DNA of 8,947 bases from Deltaproteobacteria bacterium RIFCSPLOWO2_02_56_12 (GCA_001799045.1 MGRY01000234.1:1-8947); one strand, 5' to 3'. Counted from the stretch's first letter, positions 1-7,088 are shown. Notes: a model not told the origin generated them from the sequence alone. Numbers and translations are program-made.

Positions 1-949
1 TTGTTCGCCCAGCCCAAGAACCGGCCATGATATCGGGGATGGTTCCGATGTTGGGGTTGTCGATTTCGCGCAGCGGCGCGCGCGGCACCTTTTTCATCTC
101 TTCCTTCGTACCGGCAAAATAGGCGAACATACCGTCGCTTCCGCCGATGGTATTCGGCGGCGGATTGTCCACCACGAAGGTAGAGCTTCCGAGACGGGCA
201 AAAACATCCACCCGGGCGAAGATGTCCGGGCCGGCCTCGTTGTTGCGCACGTTCGTCACGTGCATGCCCGCCTCCAGCCAATCCGCTTTGATGACTGGGA
301 TGAGCGAATCGGTTGTCATGGCGACGATATCCGCACCCTTGACGGCTTTTTGAGGCGAGTCGACCGGCTCGATCTCAACTCCCAACTTTGACGTCATCTC
401 TTCAGCATAGGCGAGACGGTTCGCCTTTGTGGGGCTGAAAATCCGAATACGCTCGATTGGACGGACCTGGCAGATCGCCGTAGCATAAGTACGGGCCATG
501 CCGCCGGAGCCGAGCATCCCGATCACCTTGGAGTTTTTTCGCGAGAGATACTTGGCTCCCAGTCCGGCGCAGGCGCCGACGCGCATGTGTTGAAGATAAC
601 CGTCGTTAATCAAGGCCAGTGGCTCGCCGTTTTTCACACTGAGGAGAAATATCAGGCCGCAATAGGTTCCCGGCTTGATGCAGTATTTGTCCTCGGTCTG
701 AAACTCTCCCTCGCGATTCCAGGACAGCATGTCGGATTTCATTCGAATGGCAAAGATGCCAAGTTTCCGGGAGGCCCCTTCCATGGTTCCCCAGCGATAG
801 TAGTGCGGCTGCTGGGGAACATAGAAGTCGATCCTTGGGCGGTAACCGGCGCGCTGTTCGTTTAGCTCATGATAGGCCTCTTCCATGACCTCAAGGCAGC
901 TCCGCATATCGAGCACGGCCTGGACATGCTGATTGGTAAGAAAAATCAT
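1..949 (-). CDS. Ornithine cyclodeaminase/mu-crystallin family protein (C-terminus cut by window edge)
   Basis: Reading the minus strand from an ATG at 949 gives 316 open codons running off the left edge. AAGGAG at 955-960 sits 5-6 nt upstream of the ATG and fixes the start. Visible features are a substrate-domain segment with Lys71 (IFAIRMKS), the family region around Arg123 (HMRVGACAGLGAKYL), and a glycine-rich Rossmann turn GMLGSGGMA at about residues 144-152 for NAD(P)H. A later stretch reads TNVRNNEAGPDIF (about 232-244), then DIMAGSWAGR near the cut. The family is usually about 310-350 residues, so only the short C-terminal tail is missing. Members include ornithine cyclodeaminase, alanine dehydrogenase, ketimine reductases and opine-type enzymes, and sequence alone does not tell which. 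The gene is divergent from the binding-protein operon, which suggests shared control but does not prove it. The family call is secure; the substrate is unknown. Confidence 0.93.
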   Translation of the reverse strand, partial: MIFLTNQHVQAVLDMRSCLEVMEEAYHELNEQRAGYRPRIDFYVPQQPHYYRWGTMEGASRKLGIFAIRMKSDMLSWNREGEFQTEDKYCIKPGTYCGLIFLLSVKNGEPLALINDGYLQHMRVGACAGLGAKYLSRKNSKVIGMLGSGGMARTYATAICQVRPIERIRIFSPTKANRLAYAEEMTSKLGVEIEPVDSPQKAVKGADIVAMTTDSLIPVIKADWLEAGMHVTNVRNNEAGPDIFARVDVFARLGSSTFVVDNPPPNTIGGSDGMFAYFAGTKEEMKKVPRAPLREIDNPNIGTIPDIMAGSWAGRT

Positions 950-970
950 TGACACTCCTTCCAGGCCGCT

Positions 971-999
971 GATATAGCCTCTTCTGATTGAGATGTAAA
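971..999 (-). promoter_or_regulatory. Sigma70-like promoter for the cyclodeaminase-family gene
   Basis: On the minus strand, TTTACA (plus 994-999; 5 of 6 match to TTGACA) is followed after exactly 17 nt by TATATC (plus 971-976; 4 of 6 match to TATAAT). A transcript starting near 964 would have a leader of about 15 nt that still includes the AAGGAG ribosome site. The match and spacing are good, but this is a pattern call only. Confidence 0.5.
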
Positions 1000-1023
1000 G
1001 ACGCGTGCCGGATTGCCGCCGCA

Positions 1024-1037
1024 GTCCCTATAGAGAC
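1024..1037. promoter_or_regulatory. Near-palindrome in the divergent intergenic region, possible operator
   Basis: GTCCCTATAGAGAC is a 14-bp inverted repeat with one mismatched pair. It lies between two divergent genes, about 25 bp upstream of the -35 element proposed for the minus-strand gene. The position suits a dimeric regulator, but no regulator is encoded in the window and no second copy was found, so this is weak. The rest of 950-1158 shows a short TTTGC/GCAAA inverted repeat (1048-1062) and no convincing plus-strand promoter. Confidence 0.22.
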
Positions 1038-1158
1038 CTATCGTTAATTTGCTTAGGGCAAAGCTGGACAGGGGTTACCAAAAGCAGTAAGAATAGCTCC
1101 GTTTGTTTATGGGCTTGGGTGAATCAATACTGGCTCAGTCAAAATGGGAGGGATACCA

Positions 1159-2175
1159 ATGAAGATATGCTTGAGAGTAAAGCTTTGGTCCTTGGGCTTT
1201 GTTTTTCTTTTCTTTGCGCTGGTTATTTTTCCCTGGGCGACTTTTGCTGCGGAGAAGTTCATCACCATTCATTCCGCCCGGGTGATGTCCCAGTCCATGC
1301 CGTGGATCGCGCAGGAGGCCGGGCTGTTCCAAAAGTATAATCTCGATTTCCAGCTCGTCTACATCGCCTCGTCCGGCATGGTGACTGCAGCCATGTTGGG
1401 AGGGGACGCGCATATGTCCTTGACCGGTGGGGTCGGCAATGTGCGCGCCTATGTGCAGGGCGCCACTGATATCGTCTTTATCGGGGGGATAAAAAATGTC
1501 ATGACCCAGAGCATTGTCGCCAGGCCTGAAATCAAACGGCCCGAAGATCTCAAGGGAAAAAAGATCGGCGTCAGCCGGATCGGCAGCAATACCCATTACT
1601 TCACTATTCAGGCCTTGAGGCGTTCCGGGATGGAGCCGAGCCGGGATTTTTCTTTCATCCAGACCGGAGGGGACCCGGAGACCCTGGCGGCGCTCATCAG
1701 CGGCGGCATCGATGCCGCTACCATGACTGCCCCGACGGATTCCATGGCGCTCGCTCAGGGCTACCGCTACGTAGTTTATGGGCCCGACCTGCGGATTCCG
1801 TACGTAGCGACGACCTTTGTCACCCTCCGCTCCGAGATTGCCAAGCGGCCCCAGGTTGTCGGTGAGTTCATGCATGCCATGGCGGAAGCGGCGAAGATCA
1901 TGCACACGGACAAAGAGTTTACTTACAAGGTTTTGGGGAAACAGTTGCGGGTAAACGACAGGAAGGTGCTTGATGCTGCCTACAATGCCGAAATCAAAGC
2001 CCTGGAGCCAAGGCTGGTCTTGAAACCTGAGGCGCTGCAGGCGATTCTGGAAGAGGTTGCTCAGGTGGATCCCCGGGCGAAGAAGGTTAAGCCCCAGGAA
2101 CTTATGGATCTGCGCTATGTGGACGAGATGGAAAAGAGCGGCTTTTTCGACAAGCTCTGGGCGAGTAAGAGGTAG
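1159..2175 (+). CDS. NMT1/THI5-type ABC transporter substrate-binding protein, copy 1
   Basis: Predicted periplasmic solute-binding protein of 338 residues, the usual size for the SsuA/TauA/THI5-like (NMT1) family. I chose the ATG at 1159 because GGAGG at 1147-1151 lies 7 nt upstream; an in-frame ATG at 1144 would overlap that ribosome site. The N-terminus has a Lys/Arg-bearing n-region, a long hydrophobic core (about residues 9-26) and a likely cleavage after TFA near residue 30. There is no lipobox cysteine, so a soluble periplasmic protein is expected. Family segments include PWIAQEAGLFQKYNLDF (lobe 1), AAMLGGDA, the NVRAYVQGATD helix and KRPEDLKGKKIGVSRIGSN. The ligand is unknown; relatives bind sulfonates, taurine, nitrate, pyrimidine precursors or aromatic acids. 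The amidohydrolase starts 18 nt downstream, so the two are probably cotranscribed. No permease or ATPase gene is present. A paralogue lies at 7595-8599. Confidence 0.93.
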   Translation: MKICLRVKLWSLGFVFLFFALVIFPWATFAAEKFITIHSARVMSQSMPWIAQEAGLFQKYNLDFQLVYIASSGMVTAAMLGGDAHMSLTGGVGNVRAYVQGATDIVFIGGIKNVMTQSIVARPEIKRPEDLKGKKIGVSRIGSNTHYFTIQALRRSGMEPSRDFSFIQTGGDPETLAALISGGIDAATMTAPTDSMALAQGYRYVVYGPDLRIPYVATTFVTLRSEIAKRPQVVGEFMHAMAEAAKIMHTDKEFTYKVLGKQLRVNDRKVLDAAYNAEIKALEPRLVLKPEALQAILEEVAQVDPRAKKVKPQELMDLRYVDEMEKSGFFDKLWASKR

Positions 2176-2193
2176 CGACCTGAGGAGGTATTG

Positions 2194-3216
2194 ATGCAGG
2201 CGATGCGGGATGAGGTTCACGTTATTGATTCCGACGGCCACGTCCGGGATCTGGACGAGCTGATCAAACCTTATTTGCCCGAGCCTTATTGCCGGCGCAG
2301 GATGCCCTACATTCCACGCGAGGTTTATGACCGGAGTTTAGGTGGTACTTTAGGTCAATCCGGAGTCAAGCACGAGGAGCGGCTCGCTGCGATGGACCGG
2401 CAGGAGATCCAGATGGCGGTGCTCTATCCTACCGCAGGGCTGGGGATCGGTACGGTTCGCGAGGCCGCCTATGCAGTTGCCCTGTGTCGCGCCTACAATG
2501 ATTTCATCGCCGATTACTGCAAGGTCTCCCCGCGTCTAAAAGCGGTGGCCAATCTTCCTATCAGTAGGCCTGACGAGGCCGCCAAGGAACTGAACCGGGC
2601 GGTTATCAAGCTCGGTCTGGTGGGGGGGATGCTTCCCGCGCAGGCGCATAGCAAGAATCTGGGAAGTCCGGAGTTCTATCCTCTGTATGAAGAGGCCCAG
2701 CGGCTTGGAGTGCCGCTGGCGATTCATGCCTTTGGCGGGGATGAAGCCGGGAGTGAGATTTTCGAACAGTTTATCTGTATTCATACTACGGGCCATCCCT
2801 TTCCTGTTTTGCGCCAGCTAACGGCGATGATCTTCGGCGGCATTCCGGAACTCTTTCCTAAGCTGAAGCTGGGCTATTTGGAGATCGGCTGTGGATGGAT
2901 CCCCTACTGGTCTGAGCGGATGGACGAGGAATGGGAGAAGAGGGGCAAGATAGAGGCCCCTTTATGCAAAAAGAAACCCAGCGAGTATTTGACGTCCGGC
3001 CGCATCTATTATGGTTGTGAGCCTGAAGAGAAAATGATGGGCTACATCGTTCGTGAAATCGGCTCAGAGACCCTCATGTATGCCTCGGATTATCCCCACT
3101 GGGATGCCTCTTGGCCGGAGTCTGCGATCCTTGTCTGGAAGAGAGAGGATCTTTCCCTGGAGGCGAAAAAGAATATTTTAGAAAACAATGCGCGCCGATT
3201 TTACAACCTGAGTTAG
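2194..3216 (+). CDS. Amidohydrolase_2 family metal-dependent hydrolase or decarboxylase
   Basis: A 340-residue TIM-barrel enzyme of the amidohydrolase_2 family, which holds hydrolases and non-oxidative decarboxylases such as the LigW, gamma-resorcylate and ACMSD types. GAGGAGG at 2182-2188 is 5 nt before the ATG at 2194 but only 2 nt before the in-frame TTG at 2191, so the ATG is preferred. Likely metal ligands are Asp14/His16 (IDSDGHV, in place of the usual HxH or ExH), His178 (LAIHAF), and Asp299 in YASDYPHWD near the C-terminus. TTGHPFPVLRQLTAMIFGG (about 198-216) and LGYLEIGCGWIPYW (about 227-239) are typical of the family, as is the ERMDEEWE run. The gene follows the binding protein by 18 nt and is followed by 84 nt with a heptad repeat, then the TPP enzyme. 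Family is sure. The substrate is unknown, and hydrolysis versus decarboxylation cannot be decided from sequence. Confidence 0.92.
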   Translation: MQAMRDEVHVIDSDGHVRDLDELIKPYLPEPYCRRRMPYIPREVYDRSLGGTLGQSGVKHEERLAAMDRQEIQMAVLYPTAGLGIGTVREAAYAVALCRAYNDFIADYCKVSPRLKAVANLPISRPDEAAKELNRAVIKLGLVGGMLPAQAHSKNLGSPEFYPLYEEAQRLGVPLAIHAFGGDEAGSEIFEQFICIHTTGHPFPVLRQLTAMIFGGIPELFPKLKLGYLEIGCGWIPYWSERMDEEWEKRGKIEAPLCKKKPSEYLTSGRIYYGCEPEEKMMGYIVREIGSETLMYASDYPHWDASWPESAILVWKREDLSLEAKKNILENNARRFYNLS

Positions 3217-3291
3217 TTACTGGTTACTAGTTAATAGTTACTGGCGAATATAAACTTTAAAGCGCGACGACAACTAATAACGAATAACGAA
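3216..3291. repeat. Two 7-bp-period repeat arrays in inverted orientation
   Basis: GTTA recurs exactly every 7 nt at 3216, 3223, 3230 and 3237 (GTTACTG, GTTACTA, GTTAATA, GTTACTG). The complementary TAAC recurs every 7 nt at 3278 and 3285, with CAAC in phase at 3271. The two arrays are therefore imperfect inverted copies: 3223-3240 matches the reverse complement of 3271-3288 at 14 of 18 positions by hand, with a 30-nt loop between. The block fills most of the gap between the amidohydrolase stop and the AAGGA ribosome site (3291-3295) of the TPP gene. Function unknown. Confidence 0.6.
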
Positions 3292-3300
3292 AGGAAGACC

Positions 3301-5037
3301 ATGATTGAAACAAAAGGCTTAACAGGTGCTCAGACGCTTTTGCGCGTGCTTGGAGGGATGGGCGTGGACCGGATCTTTGCATCGCCCGGTTCGGAGTGGT
3401 CCCCTTTATGGGAGGCGCTCGCCGAACCTCAAGGCGAAAGTATCCCCCTTTATCTGAGTACCCGCCATGAGGAGATCGCCGTGGGCATGGCCAGCGGGTA
3501 CGCCAAGGCTACGGGAAAACTCCCGGCCGTCATGATCCACACGACCGTTGGTTCCCTGCATGCGACAATGGCGATGCGGGGCGCGCTGCACGAACAGATT
3601 CCTATGGTGGTTTTAACCGGCGAGTCCATCGGCTTCGGAGAAGACGAAGGGCCGGACGTTGGCGGACAGTGGCTCGGTCACCTGGCCGACATCGGAGGGC
3701 CTGCCCGCTTGGTGGATCGCTGCGTCAAATGGAGCTTTGGAGTGAACACCAAGGCGATATTACCGGCAACGATCCAGCGCGCATGCCAACTCGCGATGGC
3801 GGCTCCCCGGGGGCCGGTCTTTGTCTCCCTTCCCATGGAGTATCTTTTCGACAAGATGACCAAGAACCCGCCGTCCGAGCATGGCTCAGCTCCGGCGCCG
3901 ACCGCCGACCCGAAAGGGATCGAAGAATTAGCGGATCTCCTTGCCGGGGCAAAAAACCCGATTATCATTTCAGAAGAGGCGGGCCGCAGCCCCTTGATAG
4001 TGGAGCATATGGTGGAGCTTGCCGAATTGCTCGGCGCGCCTGTCGTTGAAAGTCGCAGCACGGGTTATCTAAACTTTCCGCGCAACCATCCGCTGCACGG
4101 CGGCTTCGAACCTCAGGAGTACCTGCAGGAGGCCGATGCGCTTTTTCTCCTGGGAGTTTTGGCGCCCTGGCATCCGGCTTCCAAGGGACCGAGAAGCGGA
4201 GTGAAAGTGGCGGTCCTCGATGAGAATCCCCTTCGCGCCGAACTCCCTTACTGGGGCTTTCAAGTGGACCTTTGCCTGACCGGAGAGATTGAAAGCTCCC
4301 TGGAGCAGCTTCTTAAAACTCTTAAAAAACGCCTCTCCAAAGGAGAAGCCGGATTGGCCCAGCGCGCGGAGAAGTGGCGCAAGCGCTCTGAGGAGAGAAG
4401 GCGCAAGTGGAAAGAGGAGGCGCTGAGTGTGAAGGAGAAAATGCCCATCGACACACGCTGGGTCACGTATGAGCTCAGCCAGGTCCTGCCGCCGGATGCC
4501 ATGATCGTCGAGGAGACGATCACGCACAGGCTGGCGGTGCACCGCTATCTCGATGCCGTCAAGCCCGGCTCCTATTTTGCCGGCTGTATTGGCGGTCTGG
4601 GCACTGGTTTGGCGACGGCTCTCGGAGTCAAGGCAGCGGCTCCCAAGCGGCCGGTTGTCTGCCTGATCGGTGATGGCTCTTTCAACTACGATCCGGCGCT
4701 GGCGGCTCTGGGGGCTTCCCAGGAGCACAAGATGCCCATCCTCATCGTCCTTTTCAACAACATGGGATATCTCTCGCAGAAATCCGGAGTGCCCCGTTAT
4801 TTCCCGGATGGATGGGCAGTGCGGACAAAAAAATTCGTCGGGATTTCGATTGCACCGAGCCCGGACTATGGGACCATCGCGCGCGCGTTCGACGGCTATG
4901 GCGAGAAGGTCGAAGAGCCCGGACAGGTGCGCGCGGCGCTGGAACGGGGATTGAAAGCTGTGGCCGCCGGTCAGGTCGCGCTGATCGATATTCGCCTGGA
5001 CCCGGTCAGCGGATCCGATAAGAGACCCGACAAATGA
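3301..5037 (+). CDS. Thiamine-pyrophosphate-dependent enzyme, acetolactate synthase/benzoylformate decarboxylase type
   Basis: At 578 residues it has the full three-domain length of the POX/ALS/BFD group. AAGGA at 3291-3295 precedes the ATG by 5 nt. The N-terminal PYR domain carries the activating glutamate in RHEEIAVGMASGYA (Glu57). The middle domain (about 205-340) has the nucleotide-fold look of the group but is degenerate for FAD use. The C-terminal PP domain carries the ThDP/Mg motif GDGSFNYD (457-464) ending in NN at 486-487. A highly charged linker (about 340-380, rich in Lys, Arg and Glu) joins the last two. Segments such as LTGESIGFGED and GGPARLVDRCVKWS resemble an uncharacterised TPP-enzyme clade rather than biosynthetic IlvB, and no regulatory subunit (IlvN) lies nearby. 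A catabolic 2-oxoacid decarboxylase or carboligase is my inference. The stop is immediately followed by the next ATG, implying translational coupling. Confidence 0.92.
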   Translation: MIETKGLTGAQTLLRVLGGMGVDRIFASPGSEWSPLWEALAEPQGESIPLYLSTRHEEIAVGMASGYAKATGKLPAVMIHTTVGSLHATMAMRGALHEQIPMVVLTGESIGFGEDEGPDVGGQWLGHLADIGGPARLVDRCVKWSFGVNTKAILPATIQRACQLAMAAPRGPVFVSLPMEYLFDKMTKNPPSEHGSAPAPTADPKGIEELADLLAGAKNPIIISEEAGRSPLIVEHMVELAELLGAPVVESRSTGYLNFPRNHPLHGGFEPQEYLQEADALFLLGVLAPWHPASKGPRSGVKVAVLDENPLRAELPYWGFQVDLCLTGEIESSLEQLLKTLKKRLSKGEAGLAQRAEKWRKRSEERRRKWKEEALSVKEKMPIDTRWVTYELSQVLPPDAMIVEETITHRLAVHRYLDAVKPGSYFAGCIGGLGTGLATALGVKAAAPKRPVVCLIGDGSFNYDPALAALGASQEHKMPILIVLFNNMGYLSQKSGVPRYFPDGWAVRTKKFVGISIAPSPDYGTIARAFDGYGEKVEEPGQVRAALERGLKAVAAGQVALIDIRLDPVSGSDKRPDK

Positions 5038-6465
5038 ATGGCTGATAGGAGTATGAACTTTATGTCTTTTGGCCTCTTCAGTTCGAGTTTTAAGCACTGC
5101 CTTCTTTCCCGACCTGACGTCAATCCATCGAATCTCAAATTGGACAACGGTTCTCGCGTAGCGGTAATAGGAGGTGGCCCAGCGGGTTCCTTCTTTAGCT
5201 ATTTCCTTCTGGATATGGCCCAAAGGGTAAACATCGATGTCCAAGTGGATATCTATGAGCCGCGCGACTTTTCCCATACCGCTCCCCAGGGTTGCAACAT
5301 GTGCGGTGGTATCATCTCAGAGTCGCTGGTGCAGCTTCTTGCCGTCGAAGGCATCAATCTGCCCGCAACCGTAGTGCAAAGGGGCATTGATTCTTACATG
5401 CTGCATATGAGTGTTGGCAGCGTCCGCATCGGAACACCCTTGCACGAGAAGAGAATTGCGGCTGTGCACCGGGGGGCGGGCCCGCGGGACATAAAAGAAG
5501 TAAAGTGGAAGAGCCTAGATGGCTATCTGCAATGGTTGGCCTCGGACAAGGGTGCGCATCTCGTATGCGATCGAGTGGACCATTTCGATTGGAAGGATGG
5601 GCGACCACAGATCAAAACGCGAGGCGGCTTAGTTCAGGAATATGATTTACTGGCGGTCGCGGTCGGGGTGAACTCTGGCCTCCTCAAGATATTTCGTGAT
5701 TCGGTATCCGGATATGAACCCCCGCGCGTTACTAAGACCTATATTTGCGAGTATCACCTTGGCCAAGAAACGATAGAGAAGTATATGGGTAGCTCCATGC
5801 ATGTCTTTTTACTGAGCATACCACGTCTAGAATTCGCCGCTATCATCCCGAAAGGCGATTACGTGACCGTGTGTCTGTTAGGCGATGATATCGACGGACC
5901 CTTGATAAAATCATTCCTTGAATCCCCTGAGGTCAGGCGGTGTTTTCCTCCCGACTTGCCTTTAGACCCGCCCTCGTGTCACTGTTTGCCCCACATCAAT
6001 GTCACCGGCGCTACCCAGCCTTTTGCCGACCGGATCGTCTTCATTGGAGATTCCGGGGTAACCAGATTGTATAAGGATGGGATCGGGGCGGCCTACCGAA
6101 CAGCAAAGGCCGCTGCCTCGACTGCCATATTTCAAGGAATATCGGCTGAGAATTTCAGGCAATACTACTGGCCGGCCTGCAAGAGGATCGCGATCGATAA
6201 CAGGATAGGAAAGATCATTTTCGCATATACGGGTGTGATGCAGAAGTTACGACACGATCTGCGCGGCATTTTACGAATGGTCTCCAAAGAACAGATGAAG
6301 GACGGCTGCAATCCGCGTATGAGTATGGCCTTGTGGGATCTCTTTACCGGGAGCGCCCCCTATCGGGAAATCCTCCTACGCATGCTCAACCCTGTGTTTG
6401 TTGGTCGCTTCATATGGAACGTTGTCGTCGGAAGTTTGCCTATTAAGCGGGGGCGAAGGCCATAG
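5038..6465 (+). CDS. FAD-dependent oxidoreductase, geranylgeranyl-reductase-like
   Basis: The protein is 475 residues from the ATG directly after the preceding stop. A start at 5062 is an alternative, since AGGAG at 5047-5051 lies 10 nt upstream of it; it would remove eight residues. After a 40-residue leader comes the ADP-binding turn VAVIGGGPAGS (41-51), then the acidic strand end VDIYEP (70-75). A cysteine pair in GCNMCGG (85-91) follows, and the second FAD motif IVFIGDSGVTRLYKDGIGAA sits at about 333-352. This order matches the group of geranylgeranyl reductases and related flavin monooxygenases. The C-terminus (about 445-467) is hydrophobic and may touch the membrane. The CNB-domain gene starts 9 nt downstream. 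By eye, the gene uses more A/T-ending codons (ATA, GTA, TTA) than its neighbours, a possible sign of a separate origin. Substrate unknown; an isoprenoid or quinone-like lipid is plausible but unproven. Confidence 0.88.
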   Translation: MADRSMNFMSFGLFSSSFKHCLLSRPDVNPSNLKLDNGSRVAVIGGGPAGSFFSYFLLDMAQRVNIDVQVDIYEPRDFSHTAPQGCNMCGGIISESLVQLLAVEGINLPATVVQRGIDSYMLHMSVGSVRIGTPLHEKRIAAVHRGAGPRDIKEVKWKSLDGYLQWLASDKGAHLVCDRVDHFDWKDGRPQIKTRGGLVQEYDLLAVAVGVNSGLLKIFRDSVSGYEPPRVTKTYICEYHLGQETIEKYMGSSMHVFLLSIPRLEFAAIIPKGDYVTVCLLGDDIDGPLIKSFLESPEVRRCFPPDLPLDPPSCHCLPHINVTGATQPFADRIVFIGDSGVTRLYKDGIGAAYRTAKAAASTAIFQGISAENFRQYYWPACKRIAIDNRIGKIIFAYTGVMQKLRHDLRGILRMVSKEQMKDGCNPRMSMALWDLFTGSAPYREILLRMLNPVFVGRFIWNVVVGSLPIKRGRRP

Positions 6466-6474
6466 GAGGATGCT

Positions 6475-6846
6475 ATGGGAGCGGGCGATTTGGGTAGGGT
6501 TTATAAGGACGGAGAGGTTATTGTCAGACAGGGAGAAGCAGGGGATTGTATGTACGTAATCCAGGCCGGCAAGGCCGAGGTGCTTCAGGAGCAGAACGGC
6601 AGGAACATGCGCCTTGCAGTGTTAGAAGAGAAGGATTTCTTTGGGGAGATGGCCCTTTTTGAGCGCGAGGTTCGATCCGCCACTGTCCGGGCCCTTGCTG
6701 AGGTCCGAATTCTAACTGTGGACAAGAGGGCCTTCCTCCGTAGGATCCAGGAGGACCCCACTCTTGCCTTCCGCGTTGTGGAGCAGTTGTGCCACCGCGT
6801 GCGGAGGCTGAATGAGGAACTGGCTCAGACAAAAACGGGGACTTGA
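6475..6846 (+). CDS. Stand-alone cyclic nucleotide-binding (CNB) domain protein
   Basis: This 123-residue protein is almost entirely one Crp/PKA-type CNB domain. AGGAGG at 6464-6469 overlaps the upstream stop and is 5 nt from the ATG. The beta-barrel starts with GEVIVRQGEAGDCMYVIQAG (13-32). The phosphate-binding cassette follows as FFGEMALFEREVRSATVRA (55-73): Glu58 would contact the ribose 2'-hydroxyl, and Arg67 the cyclic phosphate. The final helix (about 97-116, ending RRLNEELA) closes the domain, and no helix-turn-helix or catalytic domain follows, so it is not a DNA-binding Crp-type regulator. Both key residues are present, so cAMP or cGMP binding is plausible but untested. Its tight spacing after the FAD oxidoreductase suggests it regulates or docks with that enzyme. 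Confidence 0.93.
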   Translation: MGAGDLGRVYKDGEVIVRQGEAGDCMYVIQAGKAEVLQEQNGRNMRLAVLEEKDFFGEMALFEREVRSATVRALAEVRILTVDKRAFLRRIQEDPTLAFRVVEQLCHRVRRLNEELAQTKTGT

Positions 6847-7016
6847 CGCTCGGAACGGCCCCACAATTAAGAATGGATATTATTAGGGCATCTGCTTTAT
6901 GCCAGGTTATAGGGGTATTCCTTTAAAGATTGGAAAAAGATTGCCGCCTCTAAAAACCGGCTTCCCGGCAAAAGTGCCGCCACGTCCGCTGGAGATGGGT
7001 TGATTGTAAACTTTGG

Positions 7017-7045
7017 TTGACATTAACGACACCTCAGCGGATAAT
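7017..7045 (+). promoter_or_regulatory. Near-consensus sigma70 promoter upstream of the CBS-domain gene
   Basis: TTGACA (7017-7022, perfect -35) is followed after exactly 17 nt by GATAAT (7040-7045, 5 of 6 of TATAAT). A start near 7052 would leave a leader of about 74 nt before the ATG at 7126. It lies in the 279-bp gap 6847-7125, the largest in the window, and would give the CBS and second binding-protein genes their own transcription unit. The same gap holds a weak GGCAT/ATGCC hairpin (6887-6903) without a T-run, so no firm terminator for the upstream operon was found. Confidence 0.7.
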
Positions 7046-7067
7046 TTCACCCCGGAATGTCCTGGTA

Positions 7068-7088
7068 ATTGCGGATTACGAATTGAGG
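7068..7088. repeat. Short 7-bp-period repeat in the CBS gene leader
   Basis: ATTGCGG, ATTACGA and ATTGAGG are consecutive heptads with ATT in phase at 7068, 7075 and 7082. The period matches that of the arrays at 3216-3291, though the core differs. Immediately after is the 10-bp palindrome GCGGCGCCGC (7088-7097). Three degenerate units could be chance, so confidence is low. Confidence 0.3.

Noticed and set aside
147..865. Plus-strand open frames at 147-353 and 587-865
   Set aside because: They are shadows of the minus-strand cyclodeaminase-family gene, which has clear NAD-binding and family motifs and a good ribosome site.
1144..1158. Upstream ATG for the first binding protein
   Set aside because: It overlaps the GGAGG that serves the ATG at 1159, and adding MGGIP would spoil a clean signal-peptide n-region.
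1135..2241. Minus-strand open frame of about 368 codons
   Set aside because: It covers the first binding-protein gene, which has a signal peptide, family motifs and a paralogue. The antisense product is unlike any family I know.
3216..3291. CRISPR-like array
   Set aside because: The units are 7 nt with no spacers of constant length, so it is a simple short-period repeat.
4069..5277. Minus-strand open frame of about 400 codons
   Set aside because: It lies antisense to the TPP enzyme's conserved C-terminal half and the start of the FAD gene. Its translation shows no domain motif and has the Arg/His/Leu-rich look of an antisense shadow.
6887..6903. GGCAT/ATGCC hairpin as a terminator after the CNB gene
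   Set aside because: The stem is only 5 bp with a 7-nt loop and no T-run follows.
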